DNA of 64,000 nucleotides from Camellia lanceoleosa (taxonomy: Eukaryota; Streptophyta; Magnoliopsida; Ericales; Theaceae), in contig CM045758.1 in the NCBI GenBank assembly GCA_025200525.1, positions 58,747,649 through 58,811,648 of the forward strand, in the 5' to 3' direction. Position 1 is the first letter of the stretch. Every line of letters starts with the position of its first letter. This document shows positions 55,383-64,000 of the stretch, piece after piece. Both the position numbers and the translations under genes were made by a program. Under the pieces are notes generated by a model. The model had not been told where the DNA came from. It saw nothing but the letters and a program-made list of their open reading frames with translations, and made no database searches.

Positions 55383-55920
55383 TTAGTGACGAAATAAGAA
55401 ATGTTGCTATTAGTTTTCAAAAACATGACGAATCATTGTCACTAATGATGTAGTACCAAACAAATAATTTCGTCACATTTGCTGAATATTTCGTCGCTAA
55501 ATTGAAATATTTTGTGACAAAATATTTTTTGTCATTGAAGAATTTTCTTTTCTGCTCATTTTAGTGACAATTGTTTTTGTCACCTTAATCCATATCATTG
55601 GTAAGGAAAATGTTTGTCACTAAAATCTATTTGGTGACGAAATATTTCGTCGTCAAAAACAATTAAAATAAAATATTGTTTAGTTTTGGTGACGAAATTG
55701 ATGTTATAGAGGACGAAAAATTCAACATTCGGAGACGAAACATTTTGTCGCCAAAAATCAAAAATAGGCGACGAAACTGTTTTTCGTCACCAAGTACTTT
55801 CAGCGACGACGTATAGGCCACGAACGTGGTGACAAAATTTTTTCGTCGCAGATCACTTTAGTGACGAAAATTTGATGTTTGGAGACAAAATCAGTCTGTC
55901 ACCAAAAGCTTTTTTTTGTA
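55383..55920. repeat. CACTA right subterminal repeats and terminus
   Basis: Dense GTGACGAAA, TTTCGTC and related words in both orientations, ending in CACCAAAAGCTTTTTTTTGTA. These are the presumed binding sites for a CACTA-encoded protein in trans. The final GTG expected at the tip is not present. Confidence 0.7.
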
Positions 55921-56215
55921 TTATTTTTTCTAAGGAGATTCAAGTCTTTTGTGGTTGGCAAATCTTTTAAACCATCCGACGCAGCAAACCATTTCAAATG
56001 ACTTTGTCTCTCTCAGGATACAACAACCCGATTACACATCATGTGGGTTAAACTATCTATGTACAAAAGTTAAATCCAAAACTTATAGAAACACCTTTAG
56101 AAATTGTTTGAAAATTATACATAACACAAAATAATAATAGAGAGACAACCAAAACAAAGAGAAGTTTTTATCTTGATCAATTACTCCATATCTTTTGCAA
56201 AGCACAATAAGATAT
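55921..56215. other. Spacer, no gene seen
   Basis: Ordinary AT-rich DNA between two transposons; no feature supported. Confidence 0.4.
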
Positions 56216-56218
56216 ATA

Positions 56219-57026
56219 CACTACAACATATAAGAGTTTTAGAGACTAAATGTTTTGGTCTCTAAAAGTGAAAATTTTGTTACAAAAGACATTCAGGTAC
56301 CAATTTCCATCATTATGAGAATAGTCACCAAAAAGTCATTCCGAAAAGTAAAAAACAAGTCTTGTAGCGACAAAATTTTGAAAATGTCACTAATAAATAG
56401 ACTTTTAGGCCCCGTTTGTTTTCAGAGGTAGAATGGAGGGGATTCATAGTAAGGGGATTAATAGTGAGGGGATTGTTAGTGATGGGATTGCTAGTGAGGG
56501 GATTAAGTAAGATTGTGTTTATTTTGATGATAGTTGTTAGTGTAGGAATTGTTAAATTATTTTTATATAAAATAATAAAACAAATAAAAAAATACAAAAA
56601 TTAAAGATTAATATTTTAAAAAAAATTCCCAATATAAAAAAATAAAAAAATTTCTAATCCCCTCACTATTTTTCTAATACCATCTCTGCCTCCTCCTTCT
56701 CAATCCCCCTTCCAAGGCCTTTACTAATACCAAGGGATTAGGAGTCCCCTCCCCATCTCTCAAAACAAACACCCCATATAGTAGTCCCACCTCACTATCA
56801 ATAACCCCAAACAAACGAGGTCTTAGGGACAAAATAATTTAGTCTCAAAATGGTTTATTTTTTGAGATAAAAAATTTTGTCTCAAAAGGATAATAATTCA
56901 TCATTAATATCCAATTTTTGTTGCTAAAAATATAATAACGAAACTTTTTGCAACAAAATTATTTGGTCCCTAAAAAATAATTTTATACTTAAATTTTGAT
57001 TTCTAAAATCTTAATTTTTTGTAGTT
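56219..57026. mobile_element. Small CACTA-like element with ATA duplications
   Basis: Left end CACTACAACATATAAGAG and right end CTTAATTTTTTGTAGTT are inverted repeats with some mismatches; ATA lies on both sides (56216-56218 and 57027-57029). Interior words GAGACTAAA and TTTTGTCTC resemble those of the large CACTA element but form a different subfamily. A Harbinger MITE sits inside it, leaving a host of about 390 bp. Confidence 0.6.
56408..56822. mobile_element. PIF/Harbinger MITE nested in the small CACTA-like element
   Basis: Ends GGCCCCGTTTGTTTT and AACAAACGAGGTC with TTA on both sides (56405-56407 and 56823-56825). The interior has GGGGATTRNTAGTGAGGGG words at the left and their inverted forms at the right, so the inverted repeats are long. 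Confidence 0.85.
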
Positions 57027-59977
57027 ATATATAGAAGATGAGCGCAACCCCATCGTAGCAAGCAAACGTGGAACAAGAAATTCTAATTAGGGGGATGAGG
57101 AGTGTGCCCAAAAAAAATAATAATAATAAAAAAATAAAAATAAAAAAACAAAGTTTTGATGTATCACTAATCGAAAATAATTTTGTCATATGCATGCTAT
57201 GAAAATAATATTTCATAAAAAAAAAAAAGTTAAATAAATCTTGTAAGCCATTTTTTTCATTCTTTTCTAAAATTTTGAACTATAAATTAGAACTCAATAT
57301 AAAATCGATTAGATTAAAATTTTGAATTATAAATTAAAACGCAATATGTAATCGATTAGACTACATTTTAAATCATTTTGTTAGTTAACATAATCTAATA
57401 AATAGAAAAGTAAATTATATAGACTTCTCATGAGATTTGGAGATAACACAGCATGCTCCACATTTTGGCATTGTTACACTAACCGCTCTTTTAAAGAAAC
57501 TAAAAGGATCAAAACTAATATTAATGGTGTGAAAATATAAATATAAATCAGATATATTGTAGTATAAAAGAGATGATAATATTATTTTTAAATAAATTAT
57601 TGACAAAAAATAGGCTAAATGTTATGTGAATTAAACCTTAGTAATGGTCAACGTAATTAAGTCAAATTTATAGACTTTATTATATATTTTTTTAAAATTT
57701 TATGCAAGTTTAATATAATTTATTCTAAATAAAAAAAAAAATGTACATACCTTAAAAAGAAGTGACATGTATATCTTTTAGAAATAATTTTGTGAAATTA
57801 TTTGAAAATTTTTTAGCATCATGTCTTTGGAAAGAACGATTTATTAGAAATCATCTCATTAAATATTGTGAAACTAGGGATAACCCGGGCATGAAGGCAC
57901 GGTCAATAATTTTTTTGGTATCACACGTGCTACGGAATTCAATTGTAATGACACTTAATACTTCACTCCAGCTTAATACTTCACAAATAAGAAGTTGAAA
58001 TTGTTTCTACACAGTAAACTGGCAAAAGCATTTATGAATTTCAAATAACAAACTTCAAAATTGCAGTCCAAATAATGAATTTTATATTATAGTGTAGCAT
58101 AAGCAAAGAATAGAATCTAAAAATCTTTACTAAAATTCAAGTCCAAACAACAAATTTTAGAATTCAATCCACGTCAAAATGACACATGTATAGGAAACAT
58201 TCAATAAAAGGATATTATTGAATTAGCATCATAACTGGTGACCTTTTCACTTTATCAAATTTCAATACCTTCAAGAAAAGGTGAACGAATATTTTGGTAC
58301 AAAAGAGTAATCATCCTATCCAACTAAAAAAAAATAATAATTAATCATCCAGTTTAGAATGAGAGCCAACCAACTACACACATAAAGAGAAGCAACGTAA
58401 CCCAACATTTCTAATACGGATCAACCACCTGCAACAAAATCACTTGCTTAAATTCACTTTAAAAAACCATTAGCTATGAGAAATCGCATCAAAATACATA
58501 CGAGAAATCAACAAAATGATTCTTTAAAAGCAACTTTAATTTGACAACAAAATGAACTCATTGCAGTAATAAAAATAATTTGAAGAACAATAACAGATGC
58601 ATGAATAGCTTAATATAATATTATTGAATCAAATGATTTTTTGGTTTCAATTTGAACAATACCAAAAAAACTCAACAAACCCATGTTTAAGAGTGATAAT
58701 TACATGTTTCACAATTTTTTGCAATGACATTGTCATAGCAATGGGACTAAAGGCTTGGTTGAATTTGGTTTGGTTTGGTTTGAGCATTGTCATAACAACA
58801 AATAATCTTCTTTCAATTTGTTTTGTAATTAATCCCTTTTTTTCAGCACAAAATTCATGTACTTCTCTGATAACTCTGAATATATCAGTGGTAAGCATAA
58901 TTTTTGCCCATCATTGGCTGAAACACACATGAAAAATAGCATTGAGCAAATATTCTAAACATGAATGTAAGAGAGAAGTTTATACAGGTTTTACATAGTG
59001 AAACCTATCAATAAAATGATAACCCTTGTATAGAAGTCTTCTTAGTTGAACCGGGGAGCAAATTTCAACAACAACAAAAATATGAATTAGACAAACATCT
59101 CCAAACATAGAACACGCATTGATGAACTTGCCATTTTTCCAATTATCTAAGCTCTGTAAATAGATCAAATAATAAAAATAAAATTAAAAAGCCCTAAAAA
59201 ACACAAACTATTCATTGAAAAATTCACGAAAAAATCAAAAATTTGTGTCATCACTACTATAAAACACAATATTTGTAATCTTTGAAAGACATGATGTGGC
59301 CACAATTTTAAATTCCCAACAATGCATGAAGCAACACATGACAAATTGCATGATGAAAAATTAATTGAGAAAAAAAAAAAAAAACAGAGATGATATGAAA
59401 TGCATAGCTTGTATTAGCCACAACAAACACTAAAAATAATTTGGAAGGAAAAAATGAATCTGAACAATAATCCCGCAAGCAAAATCAATTTTTTACTTTG
59501 ATATATAGGACCAATAATCACTTCACAAATAAAATCAAATGTTTTACATAGAAACAAAATGAAGATGCCACCTAATTACAACTGTATCAAATCATTCTCC
59601 CATTTTCTAAATTTTTGTATTTTGTCTTCTACAAAACGAATTGCCTCCCTAAACATTTAGAGTTTTCAAGTTTCTTATATGGCTCAAGCCATCCCCAAAT
59701 CCATCCAGAGAATAAAAAAAAAATTACTAAGATAAAATGTGGGAAAGTGAACCACAACATATAGCTAAAACCAAAGCAAGTAAAACCAGTTAATAAAGAT
59801 ATTCAATCTTCTTACTGTACACCTAAACTGAGACTTGAAACATCAAATGAGCTATACATAACCATAAAGAAAAGGACAATCAAAATACAACTAAATTATG
59901 GACAAAGCATAATCCCAAAGATAAAAACCCTCAACGAAATTCACAAAAAATTGAAATTATCATCACTTGCAAAGAGG

Positions 59978-59978
<1 letters not shown>
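57027..59978. other. AT-rich intergenic DNA
   Basis: Almost 3 kb of AT-rich sequence. An open minus-strand frame at 58647-58898 is not recognised. A CACTACTATAAAACAC word near 59252 resembles a transposon tip, but I find no partner. No gene supported. Confidence 0.45.

Positions 59979-60054
<76 letters not shown>
59979..60054. repeat. (TG)n(AG)n compound microsatellite
   Basis: About 38 bp of TG followed directly by about 38 bp of AG. Confidence 0.95.
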
Positions 60055-60065
<11 letters not shown>

Positions 60066-62315
60066 AAAACTAAGTAGAGCTCTTTCCGGTCTTCAAATTA
60101 TGTTGTAAAGAAACTAACTTTTAAGGTAATCCCACTTACATCAAAACCAATAGAGCTCTTCTCCTCATTCAAGTCTAGAAATTCAAACTAAGTAGAGCTC
60201 TTTCTGGTCTTCAAGTCTAAGGGGAAGAGAGACATTTGTGATAGACAGAAGAACTGGTAAGCGAGAACCAGAGGTCTAGCATCTACACACATTTTGTTTA
60301 ACTTATACTTTTAACCGTCAGATGTTGATTAGGATTGATCTCAACCATTAAAAACAATTGTATCTCTAAGAAAATTGTAGGACATTTTCAAAAACCCTTG
60401 TGGTTCATTTTTGTTTTGTGGCTTGTCGAAACATATAACCCACTTTGAAATCAACCATCAAAAGTATTCTTATGCAATAACAACTTTTATTGCATCAACA
60501 AAGAAGCCATCGTAAAGGGCTTTAGATCAAGAGTTGGTGGGGAGGGGAAGAGTATGCAGATATGAGAGAGTGAAAGGGGTTTGTATATGTATGTATATAC
60601 AACTATTTATAACAGTTGCAAAAACTAAAGTCATCAAACACAAATAAAAAGTTCACTTTAAGGTTCTAACCACATTAAATCTTAACTCTTAAATATGATT
60701 TCAAAAGTTCAACTTTTAACCTCTAAACACTTAATAGAACATTTAGAAAAATTGATCCAGCAAATATAATTAATTTCCAGCCAATAAAAAATTTCTTGAA
60801 CATAAAATTTAGCATGTAGCATAAATATTAACTATCCAGTTCATACTAATATTTTTGCCAACGTACATTTGTAATCATTTTAACTTATATCTCCTCTTTT
60901 AAACTAAATCAAATCCATTAATTTAATTGCAGACCATTTCCCACTGTCGTATCCTCCATATCTTTCCCTCACTCTTCTATTCATTTGTTTGCACTTTTTT
61001 TCTCCGTATACCTCCATTTCCCGACATCCCACAGCTTCATTGCACACCAAACCCTTTCTCTACTTCTTGTTTAAGTTCTCTCTCACCCATGACATACCAA
61101 TGCCATGAAAATGCATTTTCAAAAGTAGACCAACTAATATACTTCAAACCAAAGTAGCTCTTTGAATTGAAGCTTAAGGTGTTTAAATTTGGATTGAAGT
61201 TTTTTCACAGTCATGATCAATCTAATTTTAAGATGTTTATATTATCCAAAATAATGCGCGCAAGATAAAAAAACTCAATGCAGTTTCGTTATCATGAAAG
61301 AGTAAAATATGAACAATTTATCAAATAAAATAGTACCAAGACCTAAAAAAATGTATTTATGTGAGAAAAACATAATAACTGCTCCAATTATACACTGAGT
61401 ATCAAACAGAGAAGCTGCATTCTGGAAGAAAAAAATAACATGAAGATGAGGTTACTTCGTGCCTTATGCTAGTGACCATAGAAATTGAATGTCAACTGCA
61501 AACTAAATTGATCTAGACGTAAACCGTATTGCACAACCACAATAGAAATATAAAATTAGAAAATATTGTTCTAATGTTATGTCTTGCGAAGACTAATATA
61601 TTGAAAGTATAATAGAAATATAAAATTAGAATAAAAGCACCAAGAACAAAGAGACTATCATTATGTTTAGGGACCAAGTTTAAAACATTAACCAGCTTTT
61701 ACGAAGAGTTGTCTCAGTTTACGGGTGATGCTACATTTCCTCCTAGCAAAAGAGCAATAAGGAGGATATGCTCCTAGTAGTGCTTGGTCTACCCACTTGG
61801 CATCTATTGGGTTATTAAGTAGAATAAATGATCTTTGATAAAATCATAGAATCCAAAAATCAACTCAACAGAAAGGATAACAAACTGAGTGAATATTAAA
61901 TTAAACTGAGTGAATATTGTTTTGTGTCCTATACATGGCAGGATAACATACTGAGTGAATATTTATATACAAATTAAACAACATAGAAATTAAAGCTCTA
62001 TTTCTTTCTCTTCAAAAAAGTCCTCATCAATTGGTTCAACAATTAAAAACAAACCTCTCTGTATCTCATAATGGTTCATCAATTTTCATCTCTGTCTAAC
62101 CCATTTTCGTCAAATTTGTTATCTCTCGCAATAAAATCTATCAATTATGACCCATTTCAATTTAAAATATCAAATTTAGTAAATAATAATTTGAATCTGA
62201 ATACATAAACATATCCAGTTAAACTAACCTAGAACAATGAAACTCTCAACAACCAATCAGAGAATTCTAAGAAAATACAAAGACTTTTGCTAATGAGATT
62301 AATTAAAGCTTGAAC
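60055..62315. other. AT-rich intergenic DNA
   Basis: No gene. The segment AAACTAAGTAGAGCTCTTTC is present twice (about 60066 and 60186), each time followed by GGTCTTCAA, a small local duplication. AATATAAAATTAGA is also repeated near 61550 and 61620. Confidence 0.45.
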
Positions 62316-64000
62316 TGTAACGATCCCAAAATCCGTATCTGAAATTACCCTTATGCCCTTGTGGGTTAATGCCTGTTTAATTTAATGATATCTATTTGAA
62401 TGGAAGAATTATCTGTTGGGTCACGGCTTTGAAATTGAAATTACCGACCTTTACAGCTTCAAAAATCACAATTGAGTACTTGGATATGTTAATGGGAATT
62501 TTTAGACCTATTTGGAAAAATTAATTGGAAATCCAACTTGTCTGATTCGTTAATGTACGTTTGGGTGGTTAACTTAATACTGCCAATTGAAGGCCTTGGA
62601 GGCTTCAGAAACCAGAATAGAGGACATATTTATGATTAGCTCAATTTTTAGAGTCACTTGGGAAGTTTAATTGAAATTTGATTTTGTGTGATTCGTAAGG
62701 GCGTGTTTGGCCTCCTTATTGTGAAAAGCTTAAGTGTGTGTATATTTATATATATGGAGGCATGTTATGTGTGTGGGAAACTCAAGATATTTGAGCCAAA
62801 AATATCTAAGGTAGAAGAGAAGAGAAACGTGAGAGAGAGAAAGAGGGAAAGAGACCAAGATTCTTGAAGAAAAAAACAACTCAACAATCATGGGGGTTTG
62901 GAGATGATTAAAGGGAATTGAAGAAAGAGAAGGGGAATCAACCATGGAGGCTTGAGGAAATGGAGGAGAATTGAGAGGAAGACCAAGATTGAACTAAGGT
63001 ATGCTAATTTATCTTGAATCCTTGTGTTTAAGACATTAATTTCATGAAATCATAATGATATGGAAAGATTTGAGACCATTTAAGTTAAGGTTCTAAGCAT
63101 GTATTTAATTGAATTCAATTTAAGGAATGAGACCTGGGGTTCTATGGTTTGTTTATGATTGGGGCTCAATCTTATGAATATCATATGAAATGCACCTTAG
63201 AATTGTCCAAAGAATAAAATCAAGCAAGAATTAAGTGAATTTGTGGGTTGTGGGTTGTGTTCTAAGACCCTTGAAGATTATGAAAGATTAAGCATGAATC
63301 TTGAACCTTGACGCAAAGATTGATTTGTTTGAAAAGAAAATACATTTGGTTAATGTTAAATTATCATGTTATGGGGCAATTTTACATGTTTTTAAGTGAT
63401 TTATAATAGAAACTAAAATTAAGAATGGAAGAACCAAGTGTTGGAGCAAAAAGAGCCATTTTCGGACTCCAAACTGCCCAGAGCCGCACGTGCGGCTGGT
63501 CTTCCCGCACGTGCGGCACTACAGTACCAAAACCAAAATTGAATCTGCGAAAAAAGCACGTTCTTCCGCACGTGCGGCCCTTTTTCCCGCACGTGCGGGG
63601 GGAGACAGCTCTATTTAGCCAACTTTGAACGAGCATATCTTTTGCATCCGGACTCCATTCTGAGTGATTCTTGAGCCTAAAATGAAGCCCCGAAAGTCTA
63701 GTTTCCAATGGTGGTGGTCTTACTCCCAAATTATAAATACAGAAACAGTTATGCCCAAATTAGTGAGAGTTGCTCACTTTCTATCTATCGGTTTTGTACC
63801 GTTTCTTCGTCGGAACCTTTCTCATATCGCTTCCTCTTATCTTGAGGCATGGATTATAACCTATGGAGGACTAATGAGTCTAGAACCACCATGGCTATTG
63901 ATTAAAGAATAAGAAAGAGATTGGTTTTATTCTCATATTCGGTTATGTGCATTATGTTTGTAGATCAAGACGAGGACATCGTTCCACCGCTTCAGAGACC
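62316..64000 (+). mobile_element. Partial Ty3/Gypsy-type LTR, open at the window end
   Basis: It begins TGTAACGATCCCAAAATCC, the usual start of many plant chromovirus-type LTRs. A TATA-rich promoter (about 62738-62755, TATTTATATATATGG) precedes a purine-rich leader with AGAGAGAGAAAGAGG, then a GTATGCTAATTT donor-like site at 63000. The segment GCATATCTTTTGCATCCGGACTCC (about 63633-63656, described in part here) resembles such LTRs from memory. No second LTR or internal domain lies in the window, so a solo LTR cannot be told from a full element. Confidence 0.5.
63482..63599. repeat. Cluster of CCGCACGTGCGG palindromes
   Basis: Four copies in 118 bp: AGCCGCACGTGCGGCT (63482-63497), CCGCACGTGCGG (63505-63516 and 63566-63577) and CCCGCACGTGCGGG (63586-63599). 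Each has a G-box core CACGTG. Flanks differ, but symmetry is kept. They lie in the downstream part of the presumed Gypsy LTR. Confidence 0.9.

Larger units (their letters stand above)
7590..55920. mobile_element. CACTA (En/Spm-type) element, interrupted by nested LTR elements
   Basis: The left tip CACTACAACAAAAAAGG follows TTA (7587-7589) and is succeeded by GTGACGAAA/TTTCGTC subterminal words. After the LTR nest (7700-46554) the same kind of words resume. The right end (55383-55920) is packed with them and finishes in CTTTTTTTTGTA followed by TTA (55921-55923), so the final bases of the right tip are mutated. Without the nest the element is about 9.5 kb. I see no TNPA/TNPD-type transposase, so it appears non-autonomous. 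Its cargo includes HISN4 and WAPL exons and a roughly 170-bp tandem array. The right boundary is less certain than the left. Confidence 0.75.

Noticed and set aside
58647..58898. Minus-strand frame with EVHEFCAEKKGLITKQIER
   Set aside because: Open for 83 codons only, in AT-rich DNA, no start context, no recognised family; kept as unknown intergenic.
63382..63729. 115-codon minus-strand frame over the CACGTG cluster
   Set aside because: It is antisense to a presumed LTR leader, and its apparent protein repeats are just the palindromes.

Overview
The window is nuclear DNA of a flowering plant, most likely a woody eudicot. The host background is AT-rich and intron-like, the LTR retrotransposons (Ty1/Copia and Ty3/Gypsy of the Tat/Ogre type), CACTA elements and Harbinger MITEs are all plant types, and the captured gene pieces are plant HISN4 and plant WAPL. 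I find no intact host gene, no tRNA or rRNA gene and no CRISPR. About three quarters of the window is transposon.

Left flank (1-7586): a broken Copia element on the minus strand (gag remnant 274-708, primer site, LTR 1398-1758), a Harbinger-like element with TTA duplications (1763-2830) that holds one exon-like piece, a small MITE, and AT-rich DNA.

Centre (7590-55920): a four-level nest. A CACTA element (7590 to about 55920) was hit by a Ty3/Gypsy element of the Tat lineage, here called A (7700-46549; 432-bp LTRs, 5-bp duplication ATACT). A's gag was hit by a large Ogre-like element B (LTR 8673-12601, 3.9 kb), whose right part was later deleted together with the middle of A. An exon of an antisense gene inside B was hit by C (18643-38035; 19.4 kb, 3.7-kb LTRs, 5-bp duplication CCGGG), which is complete in structure. 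C and B have no pol. They carry a short gag on the sense strand and a spliced plant mobile domain (PMD) gene on the antisense strand, with its own promoter. A carries decayed pol with two RNase H domains and a different spliced antisense gene, with a Transposase_28 / 'putative gypsy type transposase' domain. All three LTR elements therefore share an ambisense plan.

The rest of the CACTA element (46555-55920) carries captured exons of HISN4 (histidine synthesis) and WAPL (cohesin release), a roughly 170-bp tandem array with a Tourist-like MITE inside, and GTGACGAAA-type subterminal repeats.

Right flank (55921-64000): a small CACTA-like element with a Harbinger MITE inside it, AT-rich DNA, TG/AG microsatellites, and the beginning of a Gypsy-type LTR (from 62316) that runs off the window.

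The signals I would follow up: the antisense PMD gene and its promoter, which shares palindromic boxes with the LTR promoter; the conserved hairpin cluster in the Ogre-like LTR RNA; the tandem arrays of palindromes near the end of C; and the host exons inside the CACTA element. Species, expression and activity cannot be judged from the sequence alone.
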